Origin: Pterois miles
Lineage: Eukaryota > Chordata > Actinopteri > Perciformes > Scorpaenidae
Assembly: GCA_947000775.1 (NCBI GenBank)
Contig: CAMQGK010000299.1
Location: forward strand, 17,550,001-17,614,000
Direction of reading: 5' to 3'
Length of the DNA stretch: 64,000 nt
How positions within the stretch are numbered: position 1 is the first letter of the stretch; each line of letters begins with the position of its first letter. Position numbers and translations under genes: made by a program. The notes beneath the pieces were generated by a model. The model was not told where the DNA came from. It saw nothing but the letters and a program-made list of their open reading frames with translations, and ran no database searches. This document shows positions 12,448 through 22,217 of the stretch, in pieces.

Positions 12448-13340
12448 TTTGTTATATTTTATTGATTTGATTTGAACTTTTATCCCACAAGAGTAGAACA
12501 CACAAAACATATGTGACCTAAATTTAAATTAATTTTCTCAACCCCCAACTACAAAGAGGCACCATTCAACAAATATGCTATCAAAAAGTCCTCATTAATA
12601 TATTTTATTTATAGAGCACTTTTCATAGTACTCAAAGACATTTTACACAGGTTGAAATGCTTATAAAACAACACACTAAAGATCTACAACACATTAAAAG
12701 CATTTCTTGTAAAGGTGAGTGTTGGGAAAGTTCTACATAGCTGCAAACATTTTTTTGCAATTTATTTGTTCTTAAAATCTTTTTTTTTTTTTTTTAATTG
12801 TATTTTAATTGTATGTATTTATGCATTTCTTTGCTTCATTGCATTTGTTAGTTGTGGGAAGATGATTCAACTATCTTTGAATTACTTCAGAGCCATAAAT
12901 CCCGTCCTTTTGGACGCGTCGGTTCCTGCAGCTAATTGACAAGAGAGGTTTGTCAGCAGCAGACTGAATGGATGGTGGTGAGGAAGAGGAAGAGGGTGGG
13001 GGGGTGTACGTGTCCATCACAGACCAGACAGGCAGCGTGAAGAGTGTGGAGCTCGCCATGGTGATGAAGATGGGATGTAAAGTGCAGCTCAGGGATGTTG
13101 TCATATCTGAATAATAATAACTGTCACCCACTACAGGCCACAGGGATCAAACATGAATTTATATTTATACACTGACTGATCATGTCCAACTGCAGCTTCC
13201 TCCTCCTCTTCTTCTCTGGCTGCCTCATATATCACCGGACCATTTAGACTTTTTAAGACGGCACACTTATTGCTGATTTTCTTTGTATTTATATGGCTCT
13301 TTTTATAGCACCATACAGGCTATCGCAGAGATTTATGGAG
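11563..13340. other. mir-10 downstream spacer
   Basis: Non-coding. A (TAA)n run lies at about 12413-12447 and a T run at 12780-12795. A possible conserved block at about 12880-12985 contains gagccataaatcccg and gctaattgacaag, sites of the kind bound by homeodomain factors. Nothing resembling a hoxb4 exon is visible. Confidence 0.5.
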
Positions 13341-13344
13341 CACA

Positions 13345-15550
13345 TACACAGTGGTGGAAGAAGTATTCAGGGCCTTTACGTAAAAGTAGTCTAAAAATAC
13401 TTTGTAAGTAAATTCAAAATGTCACATCAGCAAAATTAAAGAATCAAAAGTAGAAGTACTCATGCAGAATTATATTGTTCTGCTTTTATCACGAATGTAC
13501 TCCATCAATGTGGAGCCAATCTGGGATACTTCATATACTACTGGATTGGTAATAAGATAAGATAACATACTTTATTGTCCCAAAGGGAAATTTTGCTTAG
13601 GAAATAGCTTAAAAATACCAACATAACATTACAGTAGTACAGCAAAGATGCAGTCGAAAAATATGTCAATAATGTATATATATGTTATAGATCTGGCGAT
13701 CAGTTAAACTATTTAATCATGATTAATTGCAAATTTTTATATTGGTTCAAAATTAACCTTAAAGGAAGATTTGTCAAATATTTAATACTCTTATCAACAT
13801 GGGAGTGGACAAATATGCTGCTTTATGCAAATGTATGCACATATTTAGTATTGTAAATCAGTAACAACACAAAACAGTGACAATTATTGTTCAGAAACCC
13901 TCCCAGATTCTGACTTTAGCATAAAAATATGCTCAAATCATAACAAGGCAACAGCTGTCAGTGTGTCAGAGTGCTGACTTGACTATGACTTGATCCAAAC
14001 GGACTGGGATTATCATAAAGTGGGCATGTCTGTAAAGGGGAGACTGGTGGGGACCCAGAGAACCCATTTACATTCACACATCTGGAGGTCAGAGGTCAAG
14101 GGACCCCTTTGAAAATGGCCAGTTTTGGACAGTTTTTCTCACCAAAATGAAGCATATTTAACCTCCTTCCTGAATCCAATGGTTTCTTTTGGTTTTCTAC
14201 ATTCATATGATACCAGTATCTTCACTCTAGCTTTACAACTGCAGCTACAACCTAAAAAATGGTGGCGTTAAAACAAATTTGCATTAACTTTGACAGCCCT
14301 ACTACATACAGCATATAGTAATATAGTACTGCATCATGTCATGTTTCTTATGGAAAAAGTAACACTAAGTGTCAAATAAATGTAGTGGAGTAGGAGTATA
14401 AAGTTGCAGAAAATGGTAGTAAAGAACAAGTACGTCAAAGTTGTACTTCAGTAAATATACTTGATTACATTCCACTACTATAAACTAAGGTGCCAGTTTA
14501 TTAGGAACACCCATGTGTCGGACACAACATTAGAAACACCTCTCAGTAAAACACCATACAATTCAAGCAATGCAAGCTTTAAGCCACTTCACACACAGCA
14601 GATGACAGTGGTAGAATGTAACTAAGTACATTTACTCAAGTACTGTATAATTTTGCAGTACTTATACTTTACTTGAGTATATCCATTGTACGCTACTTTA
14701 TACATCTACTTCACTACATTTCAGAGGCAGATTTTGTACTTTTTACTTGACTATGTTTATATAACAGCTTTAGTTACTTGGCAGATTCAGATTAATACCC
14801 AGCAATATACAGTATATAACCTCTATATTTTCATTACTTTAAAAGTAATGAAAGTAGCTCCACATTTACAAGCTGCAATATTAAATCCAGTATCCAGTAG
14901 TAATCCAGTAATATAATATAATGTGATGTGATATTGTTCAGGCCAATCTGCAAAATGAGTACTTTTACTTTTTGTACATTAAGTATATTTTAATGCTGAT
15001 ACTCAGGGCTGGTTTAAAGCATAGGTCATATAGGCGGTCACCTAAGGAGCCACCTTCCAGTGGGTGCCGTCTAAAAAAATAAATAAAAATAATAATACAA
15101 TTTTACAAATGCCAGTGGGCAAATAAATAAATATAGAAAGAAAGAAATACACTTCTCACCCATGTAACTCCCTTTCTCACACTCGTTGATAGAAGTGTAA
15201 ATTGTAGTGAAACTGGCAAAATACTTTTAAGCCAACAATATCGGTGACCAGTTGTTTATTTATAGTACAATAAATACAGTTATTTCTCAAAATAAAAATC
15301 TTAATTTTTGTCTTATAACCGTTGTAATGTCTGATATGTGTTGGTGGTCCATGGGGCTAGGGTTAGGGTTCTGGGGTGCAAATCTGAATTTCACCTAGGG
15401 CACCAAAACGTCTAGAACCAGCCCTGCTGATACTTTTGTACTTTTACTTTAGTAAGATTTTGAATGCAGGACGTTTACTTGCAACAAAGTATTTTCACTG
15501 TAGTATTGCTGCTTTAACTAAGGATCTGAGTACTTCTTCTACCACTGATA
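13345..15550. mobile_element. Nested degraded transposable elements, including the tactttacttgag family
   Basis: The phrases cagtggtggaagaagtattc (13350), agtgg(t)agaatgtaactaag (14610) and gtacttcttctaccactg (15530) mark copies of an abundant teleost repeat. A retroposon-like tail (ctttattgtcccaaaggg, 13570) and a hAT-like copy are inserted between them. A block at 15005-15430 with agggctggt and ccagccctg ends looks like another inserted element. Confidence 0.65.
13690..14301. mobile_element. hAT-like non-autonomous element copy A
   Basis: Shares long stretches with 49956-51378 (accttaaaggaagatttgtc, gggagtgg, tatgcaaatgtatgca, ctggaggtcag). The right end is intact (ttgacagcccta, ending 14301); the left end is eroded. 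It carries a perfect DR1 at 14086-14098. Confidence 0.7.
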
Positions 15551-15779
15551 ACAGTGGAAGCTACAAACATAAAATCCACAAGATGTGGCAGAAAGCTCCA
15601 GAAGCTGTCCAGTAAATGACCTTACACAGCTGTTCATGAAATAGTTCAAAAATTCAATGTATTGATTTGTGTAGCACATAGACACAAATGTCGTGAGGCT
15701 GGGGTGGATGGGTGGGTCAAAACCCACTGGACTTTCAGGAGACCTCTGTTCCTGTCCTGTGTGAAACCACAAGTCAAAG

Positions 15780-16470
15780 TTGATTTATTTATCACGTAAC
15801 GTCTGTACTTAAGTTACAGCACTTCCAGAGTTATTCTAACCCAAACCACAATCTTTTCCAAAACCTAAGTAGTTTTTGTCACATAACTTCTGTGCTTAAG
15901 TTATGCTACTTACAGTGTTATTTAAATCCAAATCATGATATTTTCCTTAACCTGAGTAGTTTAATTGCCTAAACCTAACCAAGTCAATTGGTTCCTAAAC
16001 TTTACTAAGTAATTTTGTTGCCTAATCCTAACCAAGTCACTCTTTTCCTAAGCCTGTAGTTTTTGTCATGTAACTTCTGTACTTAAGTTATGCCACTTCC
16101 AGTGTTATTTTAACCCAAACCATGATATTTTCCGAAACCTAATTAGTTCTGTTGCCTACACCTAAGTAGTTTTTATGCTGTTGCTTAACCAAGTCAATCT
16201 TTTCCCAAACCTAATTAAGTAGTTTTATTGCCTAACCTTAACAAAGTCGATCTTCTCGTAAACCTAAGTAGTTTTGTTGCCTAAACTTAACCAAGTCACT
16301 CTTTTCCTATACCTAAGTAGTTTTGTTGCCTAAACCTAACCAATTTGATGCTTTCATACGCCTAGCTAAGCAGTTTTGTTGCCTAAACCAGCCAAGTCAC
16401 TTTTTTTCCTAAACCTGAGTAGTTATGTTGGCAAATCCTAACCAAGTCAATCTTTTCATAGTTTTGTTGC
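15780..16470. repeat. Minisatellite, unit about 40-50 bp
   Basis: Degenerate units with the phrases cctaaacctaaccaagtcaa and tcttttcctaaacctaagta followed by gttttgttg. Roughly a dozen copies, with longer variants at the 5' end. Confidence 0.85.
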
Positions 16471-16870
16471 CAACAATATCAGGGACCAGTTGTTTATTTA
16501 TATTATTATAAATACAGTTAAAAATCTTAATTTTTTATCTTAAAACCATTATGATGTTTGATATGTGTTGTGGTTTACGGGGCTAGGGTTAGAGTTCTGG
16601 GGGGTCTGAATCCGAATTTCGCCTAGATTTCGAATGCAGGACATTTACTTGTAACAGAGTATTTTCACACTGTAGTATTTGTCCTTACTATTGCTACTAA
16701 CTAAATATATGAGTACTTCTTCCACCACTGCTCCATGAACTGTGGAAGCTATAAAACTCACCACATGTGGCTGAATGCTCCTGAAAATGTCCACTAAGTG
16801 GACTTTGCTGTTGCATTGGATTGGGTTAGTTTTAGCCAAGTGTACCTAATAAACTGGCAACTGATTGCAT
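16470..16870. mobile_element. Fragments of the 15.0-15.7 kb repeat, second copy
   Basis: Segments caggaccagttgtttattta-like (16480), ggggctagggttagagttct (16580), atgcaggacatttacttg (16637) and gagtacttcttccaccactg (16711) repeat sequence at 15250-15545 in the same order, so the minisatellite is flanked by two copies of one composite repeat. Confidence 0.7.
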
Positions 16871-17039
16871 ATGCATAACCCGCATGTTGTCTTTAAAGTT
16901 AAACTAAAACAGACCTTTCTCACTCTGCAGCTATGAAACAAGAAGCCTGTATAAAACTTTAATTTTTGGACACCTCATATAGATCTGTTCATATTCAAAT
17001 GGTTTTCTGGGCGCTGGTGCATGGCTCAAAGATCAAAGA

Positions 17040-17160
17040 TGTTCATTTGCATTAATTAGTTAAATATTACCTCTCAGAGCCAATCAGAGCCAATCAGGGC
17101 GATCGAGCAAAACATGAAGATGAGACCTCAAAGCGCCGCCAATCGATGAATCACTGCAGC
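17040..17160. promoter_or_regulatory. Candidate enhancer with TAATTA and three CCAAT boxes
   Basis: Contains cattaattagttaa, then gccaatcagagccaatcag with two CCAAT boxes (17079 and 17089), a third at 17138 overlapping ccaatcgatgaatc, and ggtcacc after it. NF-Y and Hox/Pbx sites are combined in the known Hoxb4 intronic neural enhancer. This could be a remnant of it or a hoxb3b enhancer. Inference. Confidence 0.4.
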
Positions 17161-17717
17161 AGTCTGATGGTCACCATGTAAACCAAACCTATAATACAGG
17201 CCTCATTACGCACGCAGTCTACTTTATAATGGACGCTGACCACTGTCTGTCTCTAACGCTGGGAAGTGACTCACTCATTTAAATTAGAAACAAACAGAAA
17301 TCTCATTACATATAATGCACTTTGTATGTGACTGTGTAAAAAAACAAACTGATGTGGAGTAATTTATGACATTTCTGCTGGCATCGCTCCTAAAGGGGAT
17401 GTTTGAATTTATTATTACAGCGCTGGACGCGTTCCCAGCACGAAAACAGACAACTGTGAAAATACTTTTTGGTTATTTTAATGCATATCATTTGCAATGG
17501 GAGGCACCATTTTGACATATTATTTGTTGATCTAAATCCACTTAAAATATGCTTAAATATCTCAGAATCTCCCTGCGTCTTTAATGCATTTAGGGTTTCT
17601 ATGCTGTTGTAATTGCCATAAAGATGTAGAGGACCTTATAGAAACGCGTCTCTTTATAACAGCTATTTCCATATATGAAACTGAGCTTGCATGATCAGCA
17701 GAAAGGGTTTTCTTTCT

Positions 17718-17718
<1 letters not shown>

Positions 17719-17776
<58 letters not shown>

Positions 17777-17790
17777 ACACCACACACACA
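17719..17790. repeat. (CA)n microsatellite
   Basis: CA repeat with one small interruption near its 3' end. Open frames across it are artefacts. Confidence 0.97.
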
Positions 17791-18129
17791 GGCTGACATT
17801 GTGCAGGGCGGTGTGAGCTGCAGAAACACTGTCCACTCTGCTTCACCCCACTGGCACGCAAAGCCACATCATCATCTAATGCGAGAGACGCTCCTTTTCC
17901 TTCTCTGCTGCAGGGATTTTATTCTAATCTGGGGAGGAAAAAAAAAAGAAAAGGTGAGAGGAGGAAGCCGGTGTGTGTGTTTGTTTGCGTGAGGATTGTT
18001 TCAGTGCGGGATGAATGTAGGTGGTGAAGGTAAGGCAGCCGCGGACTGGGTTATGTGTCTTTATGATTTACGAGCCTGACTCCAGTCGCGGTTCAACCAG
18101 AGTTCATAAAGCTGCATGCCTCCAGACTT

Positions 18130-18132
<3 letters not shown>

Positions 18133-18165
<33 letters not shown>
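18133..18165. repeat. (CT)n microsatellite
   Basis: Uninterrupted CT dinucleotide run of about 33 bases. Confidence 0.95.
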
Positions 18166-18869
18166 TGCTCTCTTCACCTTTAAAATGCTGCTAATAATTC
18201 TATTCGGTTGGACTCAATTTAATTAAGATAAGATTTAAATTTTATTTCATTTAAATCGCGTTTTGTTTCAGTTCAGGGCAGAAAAACAGCTGCAGCGCAC
18301 AATGGACTTCTGTATTATTTTGTGTTTGATGGAGATGGATGAGCTTTTTAGTGGTTTGCGTTATAACATTACAAATTTTTTTCCTTGAAAATGCTGCACC
18401 CATTAAGTGAATAAACGCTGTTTAGGCCTAATCTAATTCCAAGAAACTATTATTTTAAAAGAATTAAACAAACTTTTATATTTATATTAAATATATTTTT
18501 TTGTATTTATGGGCCTGTGTGTGGATGTTTATGTGCAATTTCTGTTTGCTATTTATTCTTGTTGCCATCATTGCAAATATCTTTTTAAGACAAACAATGA
18601 AATCATCATATTTCGTGTTTAACTGCATTACAACACAATGACAATTGATAATGAGCCGCGTTGTAGGCCAGTGAGGTCTACACAACTTGTAAGAAAATGA
18701 ATTTAATTTCTGCACAGATTATACTCGATTTGGTGTTCTGAAGTGGGTTTATTTCCACCAAACTCTTATTCTTCGTTGCCTCTCAGGCCAGGAGAGGCTT
18801 GCTATTCATGTCAGCGCACTATTGAGTTGATAAGATGGATCATGTGGTCTCCTCCCTGATTCTGTCTCC

Positions 18870-18893
18870 GTCTTTCTTTCCGTCTCCTCTCAG
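18870..18893 (+). promoter_or_regulatory. hoxb3b: Candidate splice acceptor before hoxb3b coding exon 1
   Basis: A pyrimidine-rich tract ending in ctcctctcag lies about 100 bases upstream of the likely hoxb3b start codon. Hox3 genes commonly have 5' non-coding exons. An intron ending here would remove the in-frame ATG at 18835 from the mature message and make 18988 or 18994 the initiator. Inference; no transcript evidence. Confidence 0.45.
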
Positions 18894-18993
18894 GCCAGAA
18901 GCTGCAGGGCTCTCTGGAAACCTGCCATGTGACATTTGGCTGCCAGCGCTGCGTCAGAAGGTCAAAGGGGGCCCCGGTGCACATTTAATGGAA

Positions 18994-20846
18994 ATGCAGA
19001 GAACCAGTGCGACACAAAACATTCAGCACAACGACTTATTCTTCAGCGAGTCTCTGGATGATGTCAGCGCGTTTGGGTGCTCAGACTCACACCCGCAATT
19101 GGCGCAAGTGGAGACATTTGAACGCAGGAGGTCAAAACAGCAAAACCCCAAGTTTCCTATGAGCAAAAAGATTTTCCCCTGGATGAAAGAGTCCAGACCC
19201 TCAAATCAGAGACACGGCAGGAGAATCGCAGGTCTGTATGATGTAAAAAAAACGGTCAGCAGTTTGTTTTTAAATGAGGCCTTTTAATTTATGTCCCATT
19301 TAACGAGCTCTTATACAGTTAATGGAGGAAATGAGTTCATATTTGGTCCTTCTCGGGTTCAAAAGGTCAGGTAGCTATTAATGAAGCTACAGTCTGGCAT
19401 GTAGCAGAAGGAAAAACACACTTTAGCTCAGTTTTTAGGCTTCCATCGTTTTTATTTAGAACCATGATGGCATAATAACATTTAATTATACAATTAAAAA
19501 AACAAACAATTAAAATAATAATAATGACTGGGACAGTGCACAGAGGAAAATAAAAATAAACAGAAATACTAATTTAAAATGTTTTTAGGAGAGAAAAATG
19601 GATATGAAAACTTCCCTTCTCTTTAAACTATAATCTATCTCTCATATATAATAATCTGCCCCTTTCAGTCAAGTTTTTTTTAATAGAATCCAAAACCACA
19701 AGTTTTTATCAGAGGTCTTTACAATCTGTGCATCTGAATCTTCAGTTAAGGAAAAACTCCAAATATCTGTCTAATATCCACCACTACAAATAGACTTTAC
19801 CACTTCTGGAAATATGACATCATCAATAAGCCAGCTAAACTGTTGGCCACTATTTTTTAAATATGTATATTCCCCCTCTCCCCATACATCCCATTCTGTC
19901 AGTTTATAACACACCACAACTTCTAATTAGCCTATTGCAAACAGCCTTGTGTGGTCTGAGTGGTTTCTGCGTCTTTTCTCTTTCTCTCTCACCATGCTGT
20001 TGTTGATGTGTACGCCTGTTGTCTCATATCTCTTTATTTGTTTAACCTTTATTTACACGGGTATGGCTGGCTGAGCATGCATGCTCTTTTAACAACAACA
20101 GAATCAATTAATAAACCAGAAAAGTGGCAGTAAACAAGGTGCAGACTCGATGAAAGCAGGCAGAGAAAATGATCTTGAAGTCATAAATAAAAAGGAGGAA
20201 AACAAACCTCCCATTAACCGCTTCCACTCAGTGATTACAACCTGTTCAACCTTCCCTCTCGTCCTCACTGTTTGTCTCCGCAGACTGCACCGTCAACGAG
20301 AAGTGTCCGAGCGCGACCCCGGCCTCGAAGAGGACGCGCACCGCGTACACGAGTGCGCAACTGGTGGAGCTGGAGAAGGAGTTCCACTTCAGTCGCTACC
20401 TGTGCAAACCGCGGCGGGTGGAGATGGCCAGCCTGCTCAACCTCCACGAGAGGCAGATCAAGATCTGGTTCCAGAACCGGAGGATGAAGCAGAAGAAGGA
20501 CGAGAGATTGCAGGGCTTCACCGCCACCATGTCCTCCTCCTCACCCCCGTCCTCCCCCTCCGCCCCGGGCAGCCCCACTCTGTCGAGCCTGGGTTATGTC
20601 CATCTGGGCGGGGATTACCAGCCGATTTCCCCTCCGCTTAAGTCCCAACAGCACCAGTCTCAGCCGGCGTACCCAGCAGAATACTCCAAATATACAGCTC
20701 CAGGCTTCACGCACGACCCGCAGTTTAATGTACAATACGACACGCACACCACCTCACGCACAACAGAACCAAATTTGGATCCATATTTCCCACAAAGCTG
20801 CGCTCAGGACAGAATCATGCAAGCTCCAAAACTGACTCATCTGTAG
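18994..20846 (+). CDS. hoxb3b: Hoxb3b homeodomain transcription factor (two exons, shortened)
   Basis: Seen: exons 18994-19231 and 20284-20846 join in phase 1 for 266 residues (268 if the ATG at 18988 is used). The Hox3 hexapeptide KKIFPWMKESR lies at about residues 58-68 and the homeodomain at about 94-153 (KRTRTAYTSAQLVELEKEFH). The extreme C-terminus APKLTHL is shared with other Hox3 proteins. Human HOXB3 is about 430 residues, so this copy lacks most of the glycine-rich linker and much of the C-terminal region. Homeodomain position 56 is Q (RRMKQKKD) where Hox3 normally has Y, and position 41 is H. The start at 18994 gives MQRT, resembling the MQKA start of other Hox3 proteins. A strong splice acceptor upstream suggests a 5' non-coding exon. 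Role by family: a hindbrain and anterior trunk patterning factor. Divergence suggests relaxed or altered function. Confidence 0.93.
19232..20283 (+). other. hoxb3b: hoxb3b intron
   Basis: The 1.05 kb intron is bounded by gtctgt and ctccgcag. It holds a DR2 direct repeat near its 5' end (reported separately) and AT-rich DNA at about 19480-19620. Confidence 0.85.
19356..19369 (+). promoter_or_regulatory. Candidate DR2 retinoic-acid response element in the hoxb3b intron
   Basis: GGTTCA-AA-AGGTCA is an exact direct repeat with a two-base spacer and fits the RAR/RXR consensus (A/G)G(G/T)TCA. It lies 125 bases inside the intron. Anterior Hox genes are classic direct retinoic-acid targets. Function is inferred from motif and place only. 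Confidence 0.5.
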
Positions 20847-21950
20847 CAAAGAATTCCTCCACAAAATAGCTTTCCCTTTAATTTTATAGCGGACTTCACC
20901 GATCTGTCTGCATGTATTTATTATTATTTATTTATTGGCCTAATTTGTCTAAATATTTGCCTTATTTGTTTTTATTTATACATTAATTTTACATCCGTTG
21001 TTGTGTTGACTTTTACGCATGGGCCTCTTCTAAATATTTGTTCAGGGACATCCAGCCCTCTTAGATTTAAATGTTATTTCAGCTACATAAATAAACGCAA
21101 TTTGTTGAGATTTCACTAGACTCTCCAGTAAATACTCCTCAGAGCCAGTATACAAAAAGACGACTGTAAAGCAGCCAAAACGTAAGAATAAACAGCAACC
21201 TTGTTTCTTTATAAAGCTTAATTGGCACTTGAGGTCCATAACACTGCATTAACTTTCACTTAATTATAGGATGAGTATGGACGTGATAGGTTTTTGGAAG
21301 ATACTACATGATAGCCGTTAAAAAAGAAGCCAAGAAAAAAAGGCGATATGGTTCTTAAATGTGTCTTTTGTTCTTTTATGGGCAAAGTGGGCCACACAAG
21401 CTGTCAATGTGGGAAAAGAGCGCATGATGGATCACTGGATCCACTGCGCTGTTTCTGAGTCAGAGCCCGTCTGCAGGATCCATGTTGACGAGAGGCCGCA
21501 AAAATGTTGTGGTAATAAGTCAAGACACCTTTTCACCAAACTTATATTTAGACAGCGAGTTTTTTAATGGCAACATTTCCTTATCAAGCTTTAAAATTAA
21601 GTTAAATCAGTGCGTAATAGAAAAAAAAATCTCAGCTAAAACTGAATTTCAGCCTAAATTCAAAAAAGACATTTATATGAAAATGTGACTTTATTATTTT
21701 GTATTATTATTTGTGAGCATTCAGGTTCGTTTAAATGACTAATTTAGCAGTGTATGTAGAAAAATTCTTCAGGACAGTAATAAAGCATGATTTCTGCCCT
21801 ATTTTCTATTCTTTTGAGGTCATTGTTATTATAACATTTATCATACTTATACACTACTACATATATATATATATATATAGTAATTATTTTTTCCATTAAT
21901 TTGTCATTTTAAGCTCCTCTAACACTGCAACGTCCTGATGTTTGTGTTCT
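20847..21950. other. hoxb3b-hoxb1b intergenic region
   Basis: Holds the hoxb3b 3' UTR and AT-rich spacer, with an (AT)n run near 21861-21880. No hoxb2 coding sequence or hexapeptide is visible; the total gap between the two genes is only 1.4 kb. Confidence 0.7.
21090..21095 (+). terminator. hoxb3b: Possible hoxb3b polyadenylation signal (AATAAA)
   Basis: AATAAA occurs about 245 bases after the hoxb3b stop. Another lies about 100 bases further on (near 21187). Either could be used. Confidence 0.35.
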
Positions 21951-21953
21951 TAT

Positions 21954-22033
21954 CAGATGGATGAGCGAGTCTGATTGAAGCATTTGTCATGTAAATGAAA
22001 GCCGTTTGATGGACGAGCCTGCAGACTTGACAG
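21954..22033 (+). promoter_or_regulatory. Candidate hoxb1b rhombomere-4 auto/para-regulatory enhancer
   Basis: Within 80 bases, and 185-265 bases upstream of the hoxb1b ATG, lie three bipartite Hox/Pbx-like sites: AGATGGATGA at about 21955, TGATTGAAG at 21972 and TGATGGACGA at 22007. They are joined by a Sox-Oct-like composite TTTGTCATGTAAAT at 21983-21996 and a Prep/Meis site TTGACAG at about 22027-22033. This combination and order is that described for the vertebrate Hoxb1 autoregulatory element (repeats R1-R3, Sox/Oct site, Prep/Meis site). Sites are seen; function is inferred from that resemblance. Confidence 0.8.
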
Positions 22034-22217
22034 AGTGCTGTAGGTCCTTTGCCATTGGCGTTTAGCGGGTCACATGGTGTGTCAGGAAGGTGATATGAGG
22101 GTGGAAGGCAGTTTTACAGCTTTGACATACTACCTAGAAGGTTAGGGCACAGGGAGCACCGATTAATGACTGCTCAGTCTTGATCAGTTGTGAACAAACA
22201 ATAGGCCCGAGTCCAGG

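Larger units (their letters stand above)
16870..18830. other. Region upstream of hoxb3b
   Basis: Non-coding. Holds the CCAAT/TAATTA block (17040-17160), a GGAA plus TGACTCA pair (17262-17273), a CA tract (17719-17790), a CT tract (18133-18165) and AT-rich DNA. Likely hoxb3b promoter and any 5' non-coding exon lie here. Confidence 0.5.

Noticed and set aside
17562..17992. Open frames of about 100 residues over the CA microsatellite
   Set aside because: Poly-TH/VC translation is an artefact of the dinucleotide repeat.
18835..18990. In-frame ATG upstream giving a 52-54 residue extension of hoxb3b
   Set aside because: The extension has no Hox3 similarity and crosses a strong splice acceptor at 18893, so it is probably intron or 5' UTR.
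20150..20641. 163-residue frame overlapping hoxb3b exon 2
   Set aside because: It is an out-of-frame reading of the homeodomain exon.
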